Source of the DNA: an uncultured Alistipes sp.
GTDB taxonomy: Bacteria; Bacteroidota; Bacteroidia; Bacteroidales; Rikenellaceae
Direction: 5' to 3'
Length of the DNA stretch: 64,000 bases
NCBI GenBank assembly: GCA_900545315.1
Contig: UQYM01000007.1
Location: forward strand, 1 to 64,000
The notes below the pieces were generated by a model. The model did not search any database. It saw only the letters and a program-made list of their open reading frames with translations, and was not told the DNA's origin. Each line of letters starts with the position of its first letter. The first letter of the stretch is position 1. A program made the translations under genes and the position numbers. Below, piece by piece: positions 26,877 through 35,611 of the stretch.

Positions 26877-27170
26877 ATGAACGTAAAGATTCAGTCCGTA
26901 AAGTTTGACGCCGACCAGAAACTCGTCGATTTTATTCAACACAAACTGTCGAAGATGGGCCGGTTTGCCGACAACATCCTCTCAGCCGATGTGACTCTTA
27001 AATTGGACAAAGATGACCAGGCCGGTAATAAGGTAGTGATCATTAAGTTTAACGTAGCAGGTGGTGAGTTGGTGGCTGAACGCCGTAGCAAGAGTTTTGA
27101 AGAATCTACGGATCTCTGCCTCGATGCCATCAAAAAACAGATCGAAAAATTCAAGGAAAAACGGAAATAA
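26877..27170 (+). CDS. hpf: Ribosome hibernation promoting factor (short HPF/RaiA type)
   Basis: This 97-residue protein fits the sigma-54-modulation/S30AE family: MNVKIQSVKFDADQKLVDFI, ADVTLKLDKDD, VAERRSKSFEESTDLCLDAI. It binds idle ribosomes at the mRNA/tRNA channel in slow growth. It lacks the C-terminal dimerisation domain of long HPF. It starts 12 bp after the recombinase gene, behind a good AGGAGG-like sequence (aaggagga), which is rare in this phylum. A UUCG-capped hairpin follows. Confidence 0.95.
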   Translation: MNVKIQSVKFDADQKLVDFIQHKLSKMGRFADNILSADVTLKLDKDDQAGNKVVIIKFNVAGGELVAERRSKSFEESTDLCLDAIKKQIEKFKEKRK

Positions 27171-27200
27171 AAATTCATTCACTTACATAATCGTGTGTTG

Positions 27201-27230
27201 CAAGCCGCTCTTCGGAGCGGCTTGTTTGTT
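27201..27230 (+). terminator. hpf terminator with UUCG loop
   Basis: CAAGCCGCTC (27201-27210), loop TTCG, GAGCGGCTTG (27215-27224): a perfect 10-bp stem with an extra-stable tetraloop, followed by TTTGTT. Confidence 0.8.
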
Positions 27231-27304
27231 GAAAAGTGTTATCTTTAGTGGCTCAATATGTTCGAATAGAACGCATATCAAACTAATCTAAATGTCAAGA
27301 AGCG

Positions 27305-28864
27305 ATGGGAAAATATAGCCGAAGAGGTTTTCTGAAAAAGTTGGGGTGGGTGACAGCCGGAGCGGTAACGGCCCCCTGCCTGTTGGATCAGGTGTTGGCT
27401 TCGACTACAAATCAAATCAAAGTAAGAAGTGAGGGTGGCGGGGATGCTGCATCCGGGCTGTCTGATGCAGTTGCTTTGGAACAGATCGGATCGCAATATC
27501 GGGCTGTGCTGACCGATAACGGACAAGCTCTGCGAAATCCCGATATGGGCTGGACCATGCACTTTTATTCCAACAGTCTGGAAAATTACGGTTCGAAGCT
27601 GGAGCCTTCCGATACGTTGGAGGATTTCCCCGGCTTGAACGGAGCCTATCTACGATTGCCGTGGGCCTTGATTGAACCCGAGGAGGGCCATTTCTTGTGG
27701 GAGAGTCTCGATACCCCTGCCCAGCGTTGGATCGATCAGGGGTTGCAGGTGTCGTTCCGTATCTCGGCTCTTGAGCCCTGGATGTACAAGGCAACGCCCC
27801 AATGGGTGTTCGACGCCGGAGCCAAAGGTTTCGATGCCGAAGGGTGGGTCTATGAACCCGATTATGATGATCCGATCTATTTGGAGAAGGTTGACCATTT
27901 TGTCCGGGCAATGGCCGAACGTTATGATGGTAGCCCGCATGTGGCTTTTGTCGATATTGGTCATATGGGAATGTGGGGCGAAGGCCATTCCGTGGCAACT
28001 ACGCCGAAACACGGTCACGCATGGACCATCGAAACCCAAAAACGGATTATTGATATCTATTGCCGTTGGTTCAAGAAGACGCAGCTGTGTGTTTCGGACG
28101 ATTATGGCGGACCTTTCCTGCGAGCAGAGCACTACCCGATTATCGAATATGCCTTCTCCAAAGGGGTGACCCTGCGTGATGACAGCATTCTGGTGTCGAA
28201 AGCCCCCGAACAGTGGTATCACGATGATATGGCCCAACTCTTCTGGCCAACGATGCCGGTGATTCTCGAACATGAGCACTACGGCTTGTCCAAAAAACGG
28301 GGAAATTGGGACTCAGAACTGTTGGTGGAGTCCGTGGAGGCCTACCACGCCTCCTACATGTCGATTCATTGGTGGCCGCGGGAAGAGCTGGCGGAGTGTC
28401 GTGAGGCGATCGATCGTATTAACCGCCGCATCGGTTATCGTTTGCAGATGCACAAGGCTGTTTGGCCTTGCGAGGTGAAGCTCGGTGAACCGTTCGAGAT
28501 CGAGTCGGAGTGGAGTAATGGAGGCGTGGCACCCTGTTACAAAGGTGGATACCCCTGTTTTACACTAAAAGATGCCTGGGGTGGGATCGTTTCGGTGCTG
28601 GTCGATGATTCGCTCGATGTGGCCCGTTTGTCGGTTGGGAAGCCGGGTGAAGTCCCGAAACAACCCCTCAAAACCGCCTGTGTGGTAGCCCCTCGCTTTA
28701 ATGTGGGAGAGCGTCTCTTCTCCCGGGCCTGCGCACCTGGAACGTACGATCTGTTCGTGTCGGTTGGACGGGCAGATGGAACACCACTCTATTGGCTCCC
28801 TTATGGGGCAGATGATGGCCATCGTCGCTATAAGATCGGCCAGATTACACTGGTAGAGGCATAG
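27305..28864 (+). CDS. Exported DUF4832-like (beta/alpha)8 protein with Tat signal
   Basis: The 519-residue protein begins with a twin-arginine signal, YSRRGFLKKLGW, then a hydrophobic stretch and ALA-like cleavage region. The body resembles glycosidase-like TIM-barrel proteins of the DUF4832/DUF4874 group: ALRNPDMGWTMHFY, ALIEPEEGHFLWE, VAFVDIGHMGMWGEG, VILEHEHYG. A beta-sandwich-like end (about residues 390-515) has WSNGGVAPCYKG. Function is unproven; binding or cleaving a polysaccharide is plausible. The Tat signal suggests export after folding, perhaps with a cofactor. It is a single gene. Confidence 0.72.
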   Translation: MGKYSRRGFLKKLGWVTAGAVTAPCLLDQVLASTTNQIKVRSEGGGDAASGLSDAVALEQIGSQYRAVLTDNGQALRNPDMGWTMHFYSNSLENYGSKLEPSDTLEDFPGLNGAYLRLPWALIEPEEGHFLWESLDTPAQRWIDQGLQVSFRISALEPWMYKATPQWVFDAGAKGFDAEGWVYEPDYDDPIYLEKVDHFVRAMAERYDGSPHVAFVDIGHMGMWGEGHSVATTPKHGHAWTIETQKRIIDIYCRWFKKTQLCVSDDYGGPFLRAEHYPIIEYAFSKGVTLRDDSILVSKAPEQWYHDDMAQLFWPTMPVILEHEHYGLSKKRGNWDSELLVESVEAYHASYMSIHWWPREELAECREAIDRINRRIGYRLQMHKAVWPCEVKLGEPFEIESEWSNGGVAPCYKGGYPCFTLKDAWGGIVSVLVDDSLDVARLSVGKPGEVPKQPLKTACVVAPRFNVGERLFSRACAPGTYDLFVSVGRADGTPLYWLPYGADDGHRRYKIGQITLVEA

Positions 28865-29020
28865 CATTCTGGATTTGTAATCCCATGTATGCGGTAACAT
28901 CAGAACGGATAATCTGTGGATGGTGTTATTCTTGTCGATTGTGTATGAGTGATGGGATAACAAATCGTATCTGAGAATTCGACTGGTTGTGACTGATTGG
29001 ATCAAAATGGCTACTGCGCT

Positions 29021-29064
29021 AAAAGGGGAGAATTTTGAAAAATTTTGCAAAATCTCCCCTTTTT
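29021..29064 (+). terminator. Terminator-like hairpin overlapping the metK promoter
   Basis: AAAAGGGGAGA... (from 29021) pairs with TCTCCCCTTTT ending near 29064; AATTTTG and CAAAAT extend the stem, and a T-run follows. It could end transcripts from the upstream DUF4832-like gene. The metK -33 element lies within it. Confidence 0.65.
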
Positions 29065-29074
29065 TCTACCTTTG
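29044..29074 (+). promoter_or_regulatory. metK promoter
   Basis: TTTG at 29044-29047, a 19-bp spacer and TACCTTTG at 29067-29074 match the Bacteroidota consensus. Transcription should start near 29080, which gives a leader of about 230 nt that contains the riboswitch candidate. Confidence 0.7.
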
Positions 29075-29100
29075 CGCAGTCATCCGCAACGGATGAAGTT

Positions 29101-29150
29101 ATGTGGAAAGATTTGGCCGCTTGCAACCACTCGAAAAAATGCTAAAATGT
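29101..29150 (+). promoter_or_regulatory. SAM-II riboswitch candidate in the metK leader
   Basis: The segment contains GTGG (29103-29106) pairing with CCAC (29127-29130) around a loop with GATTTGGCCGCTTGCAA. An A-rich stretch and GCTAAAA (29141-29147) follow. The GATTTnnCCG...TTGCAA loop and the GCTAAAA tail are the conserved parts of SAM-II (metA-type) S-adenosylmethionine riboswitches as I recall them from alphaproteobacterial and marine examples. Its place in the leader of the SAM synthetase gene fits feedback control. It lies about 160 nt from the start codon, farther than usual. A short hairpin (29080-29096) precedes it. Confidence 0.72.
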
Positions 29151-29308
29151 ATTTCTAGTATTTGGTTTTCTCCAACAGCTGAGTTTTTCCCGTTTTATTG
29201 ATTTTGCCGCAGCGAATTCCGCATGGCGCATTTGGCAAAGGGTTCTTGTTTGATCACCTGTGTTGTTGTGTGTATGTGTACTTCGATACGGCAGTAAAAC
29301 CTTTAAAA

Positions 29309-30604
29309 ATGGGATATTTATTCACGTCTGAATCGGTGTCCGAAGGACACCCCGACAAAGTATCGGATCAGATCTCCGATGCTATTCTCGATGAATTTCT
29401 GCGTCATGACAGCAACGCTAAAGTGGCTTGCGAAACCCTCTGCACTACCGGTCTGGTGGTAGTTGCCGGCGAGGTGCGCTCTGAAGCCTACGTTGATGTG
29501 CAGGCTGTGGCCCGCCGCGTAATCGAGCGTATCGGCTACACCAAAAGCGATTATATGTTCGATGCCAATTCGTGCGGTATTCTCTCGGCTATCCACGAAC
29601 AGTCACCCGACATCAATCAGGGTGTCGTACGGGCCGACGCCGACGAACAGGGGGCCGGAGATCAGGGAATCATGTTTGGTTATGCCTGCTCCGAAACCAA
29701 AGAGTACATGCCGGCTTCGCTGATTTTGGCGCAGGTGATTCTCAAGGAGCTGGCTGCCATTCGTCGCGAAGGGAAGGTGATGACCTACCTGCGTCCCGAT
29801 TCGAAGAGTCAGGTGACCATCGAATACGGGGATGATAAACGCCCGCAAAGAGTACACACCATTGTGGTATCGACCCAGCATGACGAGTTTATCAAAGCCG
29901 ATATCCAACGCAGTGAAAAAGAGGCGGAGGAGGCCATGTGTGCCCAGATCCGCGAAGATGTGCGCAACATCCTGATTCCGCGGACAAAAGCTCGTTTGGA
30001 GCGGGCTGGAGACCGTCTGGCCGATCTGATCGGAGATGACTATATTCTGCATGTCAATCCGACCGGTAAGTTTGTGATTGGCGGCCCGCACGGTGATACC
30101 GGTTTGACGGGACGCAAGGTGATTGTCGATACCTATGGCGGTCGTGGAGCTCACGGTGGCGGCGCATTTTCGGGCAAGGACAGCTCAAAGGTGGATCGCA
30201 GTGCAGCCTATGCAGCGCGTTACATTGCCAAAAATATGGTGGCAGCCGGCATCGCTGACGAGGTGCTCGTTCAGCTCTCCTATGCGATCGGCATTGCCCG
30301 TCCGTTGAGCATCTATGTCAATACGTACGGTACCAATCATCTGTCGATCACCGAAGGGGAGATTGCAGAGCGGATCGGCAAACTGTTCGATCTGCGTCCC
30401 GCCAAGATCGTAGAACGTTTTGGTTTGCGGAATCCGATTTTTGAAGCTACCGCTTCGTACGGCCATTTCGGTGGACGCCCCTATACCAAAGAGGTAACGG
30501 TTTGGGAACATGGACATGAAATCCACCTCAAAGCGGAGTTCTTCGGTTGGGAGAAACTCGATTCGGTCGATCTGTTGCGCAAAGAGTTCGGCCTGGCCAA
30601 ATAA
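29309..30604 (+). CDS. metK: S-adenosylmethionine synthetase
   Basis: The enzyme makes S-adenosylmethionine from methionine and ATP. Starting at the ATG at 29309 (MGYLFTSESVSEGHPDKV) gives 431 residues. Signature motifs are GHPDKVSDQISDAILDE, GAGDQGIMFGYA and GGGAFSGKDSSKVDRSAAY. The frame is open 111 bp further upstream, but that stretch is not homologous and belongs to the leader. The leader carries a SAM-II-like element, so product feedback is likely. A clear hairpin terminator follows. Confidence 0.97.
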   Translation: MGYLFTSESVSEGHPDKVSDQISDAILDEFLRHDSNAKVACETLCTTGLVVVAGEVRSEAYVDVQAVARRVIERIGYTKSDYMFDANSCGILSAIHEQSPDINQGVVRADADEQGAGDQGIMFGYACSETKEYMPASLILAQVILKELAAIRREGKVMTYLRPDSKSQVTIEYGDDKRPQRVHTIVVSTQHDEFIKADIQRSEKEAEEAMCAQIREDVRNILIPRTKARLERAGDRLADLIGDDYILHVNPTGKFVIGGPHGDTGLTGRKVIVDTYGGRGAHGGGAFSGKDSSKVDRSAAYAARYIAKNMVAAGIADEVLVQLSYAIGIARPLSIYVNTYGTNHLSITEGEIAERIGKLFDLRPAKIVERFGLRNPIFEATASYGHFGGRPYTKEVTVWEHGHEIHLKAEFFGWEKLDSVDLLRKEFGLAK

Positions 30605-30627
30605 GACCTTTTTTGATATTGTTATAA

Positions 30628-30667
30628 GGGCATTGCGACATCATCAGGTGTTGGAATGCCTTTTTTT
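30628..30667 (+). terminator. metK terminator
   Basis: GGCATT (30629-30634) pairs with AATGCC (30655-30660), followed by seven T. It lies 25 bp after the metK stop. Confidence 0.75.
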
Positions 30668-30720
30668 ATTCAGCAAAATGATCCCTCTGGCGAATCGTTT
30701 CTGCAAAATGGGGCCCTCGC

Positions 30721-30957
30721 TCATATCGCTCGACGCTGGATCTCTGTATGTTCAGGGGATAACAACAAAATGAGGTCTCGACAGTCGGTATAGGCATGTG
30801 CGTTAGATTCGGTTAATGTCTCGGCAATTCGATGCAATCCCTTCCCCAGCTTATACAATAACGTGTAGCGGGTAGAGGAACCTCAGATCCACATTCGAAA
30901 CCCAATTCACGAAGGGCCATACAATATCGTCCGAAGGATTGACGTTCCTTAAAATGT
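30721..30957 (-). pseudogene. Possible gene remnant, reverse strand, frameshifted
   Basis: On the reverse strand two adjoining frames look like protein. The first reads KERQSFGRYCMALRELGF (about 30953-30890). After a frame change the second reads RYTLLYKLGKGLHRIAETLT and runs to a stop at 30721-30723. Together they cover about 75 codons and lack an obvious start. I do not recognise the family; HEPN-like or four-helix proteins are possible. The rest of the 30605-31120 gap shows no gene. It may be coincidence. Confidence 0.25.
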
Positions 30958-31120
30958 AAAGAAATTTTACAGACGAGTGAAACAAAAATCTCGTTTCATA
31001 CGTTCTTTCATATGACGCCCCCAGTGGGGCCCCAACCTTAATGTTTAACTAAATTATTGCAGTGAGAAATTTCGACCCTTTTTTGTTTTGAATTAATTAG
31101 TTAACACTCAATTCTTAATT

Positions 31121-32605
31121 ATGAAAAAGGTCATATTATTTGCGTCAGTAGTGGCAGCGGCTATGATCGCCGGAGGCGTGACCGCCTATACGATCGGTGC
31201 CGTGACCGAAAAAAATTACACCCAGGATTGTGCCACAGCCTTCGGCGAACAGGCCGGAAACCACTTTACCTCCTATGAGGCAGACAAATATCCCGATCTG
31301 ACCTACGCAGCTGAAAATGCTGTCAAAGGTGTGGTCAATATCGAAGTGATCCAGGAGATCAAAAGCCGTAGCAACAGCCGTTTCGGTGGCGGATTCGATC
31401 CGTTCTTTGAATTCTTCGGGATTCCACAAGGCTACGAACAACAGCAGCAGCCTCGTCAACAACGTAGTGGTGGCTCAGGGGTCATCATCAGCCCTGATGG
31501 TTATATCGTGACCAACAACCATGTCGTTGAAAAGGCTTCCGAGGTAAAAGTTACCCTGAACGATAAACGTACCTTTACCGCAAAGGTGATCGGTACCGAT
31601 CCGTTGACCGACGTTGCCTTGATCAAAATCGATGCAAAAGATCTGCCCAACATCCCGTTCGGCGAATCCGACTCGTTGCGTTTGGGCGAATGGGTTTTGG
31701 CGATCGGTAGCCCGTACGGTCTGCAAAGCACCGTAACCGCCGGTATTATCAGTGCCAAAGCACGTAATTTGGATGTGATTCCAAGCCAGTTCGCTATTGA
31801 GTCATTCATCCAAACCGATGCAGCGGTCAACCCCGGAAACAGTGGCGGTGCCTTGGTGAATACCCGCGGGGAACTGGTGGGTATCAATACGGTGATCAAA
31901 TCGCCTACCGGTAGTTTTGCAGGTTACTCCTTTGCCGTGCCGACCTCAATCGTTAAAAAGGTGGTGGTCGACCTGAAAGAGTATGGTGTCGTGCAGCGTG
32001 CGCTGCTGGGCGTAACGGTTCAGGAGATCAACGAGAACTTTATTGAACAGCGTGGCAAAGAGACCGGTATTACCGAGTCGGGCGGTGTGTATGTCGTGGA
32101 TGTTGACCCGGCAGGTGCTGGTCATGCAGCCGGCATTAAAGAGGGTGATGTAATTCTTGAAATCCAGGGGATTAAAATCGATAATTCGTCAAAACTGCTC
32201 GAGGAGATTGCCAGACATCGGCCGAACGATAAAGTGACCCTCAAAATAAAAAGAGGTTCAAATGTGAAACAAATCGATGTGGTTTTGCGTAATAGTTCAG
32301 GTAATACAGGAATCGTTAAGAGTAATGTGGTTGCCGCAGCAGATGCTTTGGGTGGCCGCTTCGCTGAGATCTCTGACCGCGCACGCAAGGAGCTGAAGAT
32401 CGATGGCGGCGTGCAGGTTGTAGCTGTCAATGGCGACGGTATTTTGGCTCAGGCCCGTATCCGTCCCGGTTACATCATTACCGCAATCAACGATCGTCCG
32501 GTACGCTCGCTTTCGGATCTGAACCGGATCACTTCGAAAATTGAGTTTATCGAAGGTATCTATCCTGACGGTCGCGCAACCAGCTATTCGATCGTGGGTG
32601 AATAA
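31121..32605 (+). CDS. Do/DegP-like periplasmic serine protease
   Basis: This 494-residue HtrA-family protease and chaperone degrades misfolded envelope proteins. It has an N-terminal signal or anchor (MKKVILFASVVAAAMIAGGV). The trypsin-like domain carries the catalytic triad: His near 132 (TNNHVV), Asp near 163 (LTDVALIKI) and Ser near 241 (NPGNSGGALVN). Two PDZ domains follow at about 290-385 and 410-490. A Q-rich loop, EQQQQPRQQ, lies before the protease core. It is followed by rpoD with a strong hairpin between them, so the two may share a processed transcript. Confidence 0.95.
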   Translation: MKKVILFASVVAAAMIAGGVTAYTIGAVTEKNYTQDCATAFGEQAGNHFTSYEADKYPDLTYAAENAVKGVVNIEVIQEIKSRSNSRFGGGFDPFFEFFGIPQGYEQQQQPRQQRSGGSGVIISPDGYIVTNNHVVEKASEVKVTLNDKRTFTAKVIGTDPLTDVALIKIDAKDLPNIPFGESDSLRLGEWVLAIGSPYGLQSTVTAGIISAKARNLDVIPSQFAIESFIQTDAAVNPGNSGGALVNTRGELVGINTVIKSPTGSFAGYSFAVPTSIVKKVVVDLKEYGVVQRALLGVTVQEINENFIEQRGKETGITESGGVYVVDVDPAGAGHAAGIKEGDVILEIQGIKIDNSSKLLEEIARHRPNDKVTLKIKRGSNVKQIDVVLRNSSGNTGIVKSNVVAAADALGGRFAEISDRARKELKIDGGVQVVAVNGDGILAQARIRPGYIITAINDRPVRSLSDLNRITSKIEFIEGIYPDGRATSYSIVGE

Positions 32606-32610
32606 CCTGC

Positions 32611-32649
32611 TTCCTGTTCATGGGGAGAGGTTCTCCCCATGGGCAGGAA
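32611..32649 (+). other. Long hairpin between htrA-like gene and rpoD
   Basis: CATGGGGAGA (32619-32628) pairs with TCTCCCCATG (32632-32641), and TTCCTG/CAGGAA extend the stem outward. There is no T-tract, so it may be a processing or attenuation site rather than a terminator. Confidence 0.6.
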
Positions 32650-32678
32650 AGAATTAACAGGTTAATCAACAAGATAGC

Positions 32679-33539
32679 ATGAGACAGTTAAAAATCACCA
32701 AGTCGATTACCAACCGCGAAAGCGCTTCGCTGGACAAATACCTGCAGGAGATCGGTAAGGAGGACTTGATCACCGTCGAAGAAGAGGTTGATTTGGCCCA
32801 ACGTATCAAAAAGGGGGATAAAGAGGCCCTCGAGAAGTTGACACGTGCCAATCTGCGTTTCGTCGTGTCGGTGGCAAAGCAGTACCAGAATCAGGGTTTG
32901 TCACTGCCGGACCTGATCAACGAGGGTAACCTCGGTCTGATCAAAGCCGCGGAGAAGTTCGACGAGACGAGGGGATTCAAATTCATCTCCTACGCCGTAT
33001 GGTGGATCCGCCAGTCCATTTTGCAGGCTCTGGCGGAACAGAGCCGAATCGTTCGACTCCCGTTGAACCAGGTGGGTTCATTGAACAAAATTAACAAGGC
33101 ATTTGCCCGCTTTGAGCAGGAGCACGAACGTACTCCGTCGCCAGAAGAGTTGGCCAGCGAATTGGATATTCCAAAAGAGAAGGTGACCGATACGTTGCGT
33201 GTATCGGGACGTCATGTTTCGGTGGATGCTCCGTTTGCCGACGGAGAGGGTAACTCGCTGCTCGACGTATTGGTCAACACCGACTCGCCGATCGCCGACC
33301 GCGGATTGATCAATGAGTCGTTGAGTACCGAGGTGGAGCGTGCACTGGCAACATTGACCGATCGGGAACGTGATATCATCAAATACTTCTTCGGGATCGG
33401 TTGTTCGGAGATGACCCTCGAGGAGATCGGTGAGAAGTTCGGTCTGACTCGTGAGCGTGTCCGCCAGATCAAGGAGAAGGCGATCCGTCGGTTGCGTCAC
33501 AGCACCCGGAGCAAATTGCTGAAATCTTATTTGGGCTAA
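32679..33539 (+). CDS. rpoD: Primary RNA polymerase sigma factor (RpoD/SigA type)
   Basis: The 286-residue protein has sigma regions 1.2 to 4.2 and no region 1.1, the form typical of Bacteroidota. Region 2 includes LPDLINEGNLGLIKAAEKFDE and FISYAVWWIRQSI. Region 3 contains RIVRLPLNQVGSLNKINKAF. Region 4 has MTLEEIGEKFGLTRERVRQI, the -35 reading helix. This is the factor expected to recognise the TTTG/TAnnTTTG promoters seen in this window. It lies 73 bp after an HtrA-like gene and is followed by a hairpin terminator. Confidence 0.96.
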   Translation: MRQLKITKSITNRESASLDKYLQEIGKEDLITVEEEVDLAQRIKKGDKEALEKLTRANLRFVVSVAKQYQNQGLSLPDLINEGNLGLIKAAEKFDETRGFKFISYAVWWIRQSILQALAEQSRIVRLPLNQVGSLNKINKAFARFEQEHERTPSPEELASELDIPKEKVTDTLRVSGRHVSVDAPFADGEGNSLLDVLVNTDSPIADRGLINESLSTEVERALATLTDRERDIIKYFFGIGCSEMTLEEIGEKFGLTRERVRQIKEKAIRRLRHSTRSKLLKSYLG

Positions 33540-33578
33540 AAGCTTTTGCCAATTCATTTCGGTAAGATGAATATAGAA

Positions 33579-33614
33579 GCAGAGCCATCCGTAAAGGGTG
33601 GCTCTGCTTTTTTT
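33579..33614 (+). terminator. rpoD terminator
   Basis: GCAGAGCCATCC (33579-33590) pairs with GGGTGGCTCTGC (33596-33607), with one G-U pair and a 5-nt loop, followed by a run of seven T. Confidence 0.85.
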
Positions 33615-33914
33615 GTGTTGTAGGTTTGGCCTGTCTTGTGGGGCGTTAGGATGATGTGCCTAATGTCGGATGGAAACATCGTCAGGGGGTGGCGTTGTTC
33701 TGGGAAAGGAGAACGAAGCGGGTGGAAAAGCTCTGTGATGCCTCCTTTCGTTCATGGAATTCCCCGGAGTGTGAAATTCAGTAGCTTCCGGAAGCTATTC
33801 AGAAAAGACAGTAGGCCGATTGTTAGCGGCTATTGGAGGAGACTGTTAGTGTTCCTGTTTCGTATAATAAATAAAGGTTGGAACCGGTGAGGAGCCATAG
33901 AATAGATGCGGACC
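33615..33914. other. Convergent intergenic region rpoD / ispH
   Basis: No gene is supported. An 84-codon plus-strand frame here is basic and aromatic without any family signature, and I treat it as non-coding. Confidence 0.35.
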
Positions 33915-34796
33915 CTATTTTTCGTCGGGTGTGGAACCGGTCAGGCGAGCGATCCCTTCGGCGACCCGTTGCATCAACCATTTGGGGGTTGAGGTGGCTC
34001 CGCAGATACCGACGGAATGGCATCCCGTAAACCATTCAGGTTGTAGTTCGGTTTCGTCCTCGATATTGTAGGTGTGCGAATTGTTGGCCAGACAGGTCTG
34101 GTAAAGAACCTTGCCGTTGGAACTCTTTTTGCCGCAGACGAAAATGACCACATCGAACCGTTTGACAAACTCCTGCAGGTGAGGATTCCGGTTGGAAACC
34201 TGACGGCAAATGGTGTCGTGTACAGTGACGGTTGTCGGATCGGCTGCCCGTCGCATGATCTCCTCTTTGATCCGATTGAAGAGCTCGAGACTCTGAGTTG
34301 TTTGTGAAAGCAGATAGATCGGGCGGCTAAAATCGACTGAATCGAGATCTTCGATATGCTCTACCACCAGTGCATCGCCGTTGACCTGCCCGGTTAAACC
34401 CACCACTTCGGCATGCCCCCGTTTGCCAAGAATAACCACCTGGCCGTTACACTCCTCCATCTTGTGATGCGCCTCGATCACCACCTTCTGCAGATGGGCC
34501 ACCACGGGACAGGTCGCATCGATAATTTTTAATCGGTATTTTCGGGCTTCGTCGTATGTGGTTGGGGGCTCGCCGTGTGCGCGTATCAACACGGTTTGAC
34601 CTTCGAGTCGAGGAAAATCGGTGCGCGCAATGGTTTCGAGTCCCAGCGACTCCAGACGCTGTACCTCGACACGGTTGTGGACAATATCCCCCAGCGAATA
34701 GACCTTCTCGCCGCTGGCAAGCGACTCTTCCGCTTTAGTAATGGCTTTTACGACGCCAAAACAAAATCCCGATTTGTCATCGATCTCGATGTGCAT
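33915..34796 (-). CDS. ispH: 4-hydroxy-3-methylbut-2-enyl diphosphate reductase
   Basis: IspH makes IPP and DMAPP in the last step of the MEP isoprenoid route. The three cluster cysteines are Cys12 (SGFCFGVV), Cys96 (DATCPVV) and Cys197 (DTICRQV). The catalytic Glu lies in GHAEVVG near residue 130, and SQTTQS provides the Thr. The length of 293 residues is normal. It follows cmk on the same strand, a common pairing in this phylum. dxs at 11453 begins the same pathway. Confidence 0.96.
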   Translation of the reverse strand: MHIEIDDKSGFCFGVVKAITKAEESLASGEKVYSLGDIVHNRVEVQRLESLGLETIARTDFPRLEGQTVLIRAHGEPPTTYDEARKYRLKIIDATCPVVAHLQKVVIEAHHKMEECNGQVVILGKRGHAEVVGLTGQVNGDALVVEHIEDLDSVDFSRPIYLLSQTTQSLELFNRIKEEIMRRAADPTTVTVHDTICRQVSNRNPHLQEFVKRFDVVIFVCGKKSSNGKVLYQTCLANNSHTYNIEDETELQPEWFTGCHSVGICGATSTPKWLMQRVAEGIARLTGSTPDEK

Positions 34797-34906
34797 GATT
34801 TCTTGTTTATTTATTGGAGGTGTAGAGGCTGATCCTGGTTGACCGTTTTTGTATCACCACCCTGCGAATTTGTTGTGAAGGAGCTGGCAATGCTCCTTAA
34901 AATGCA

Positions 34907-35611
34907 TTAACGGGTGAGGCGGTCGATCTGTTGCATGGCCCAATCGATCTCCTGTTCGATGGTCATGTGGCTGTTGTCGAGCACAATGGCATCTTCGGCT
35001 TGGCGCAATGGACTGATAGCACGCGTCTGATCGGCATGGTCGCGCTCCCGCAGATTCTGCAACACCTCTTCGAGGGTGATCCGAATCCCCTTGGCGGTCA
35101 GCTCTGCATATCGGCGCTCAGCCCGGATCATCGGGTCCGCTGTCATGAAAATCTTGAGTTCGGCCTTTGGGAACACCACTGTACCAATGTCTCGACCATC
35201 CATGACAATCCCCTTCTGCTCTCCCATCTGTTGCTGAAGTCGCACCAATTGTTCGCGAACCGCTCCGATACTGCTGATCCGGCTGACGTTGTTGCTCACT
35301 TCCACGCTGCGGATCTGCTCCTCGACATTTTCACCGTTCAGGTAGATGTCGCTTGCACCGCGTTGCGGGTTGAAGCGAAACGCAATGTCGGTTTGAGGCA
35401 GCAGGGCAATCAGTTGTTGTTCGTCAATGCGATCGGGATGGATAGCGCCGTGACGGAGCCCTTGCAAGGTGACAGCACGGTACATGGCACCGGTGTCGAT
35501 AAAGATATATCCGATACGGGCTGCCACTTCACGGGCAAAAGTGCTTTTGCCGCACGAGGAGAAGCCGTCAACTGCAATGATGATCTTTTTACGGTTGGGG
35601 GACGATTCCAT
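34907..35611 (-). CDS. cmk: Cytidylate kinase
   Basis: The enzyme phosphorylates CMP and dCMP. The P-loop is DGFSSCGKSTFAREVA, and the next segment IGYIFIDTGAMYRAVTL binds substrate. Near the C-terminus RDHADQTRAISPLRQAEDA and DNSHMTIEQ are typical. The length of 234 residues fits. Its start overlaps the end of the LysE-type exporter gene by 23 bp and ispH follows after 110 bp, so the three genes probably form one transcript. Confidence 0.95.
   Translation of the reverse strand: MESSPNRKKIIIAVDGFSSCGKSTFAREVAARIGYIFIDTGAMYRAVTLQGLRHGAIHPDRIDEQQLIALLPQTDIAFRFNPQRGASDIYLNGENVEEQIRSVEVSNNVSRISSIGAVREQLVRLQQQMGEQKGIVMDGRDIGTVVFPKAELKIFMTADPMIRAERRYAELTAKGIRITLEEVLQNLRERDHADQTRAISPLRQAEDAIVLDNSHMTIEQEIDWAMQQIDRLTR

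Noticed and set aside
26586..26942. Minus-strand frame antisense to the recombinase
   Set aside because: It shadows the catalytic region of a well-supported gene.
33636..33890. An 84-codon plus-strand frame between rpoD and ispH
   Set aside because: Odd composition (many Arg, Trp, Ser), no family signature, no promoter, and it sits between a terminator and a convergent gene.
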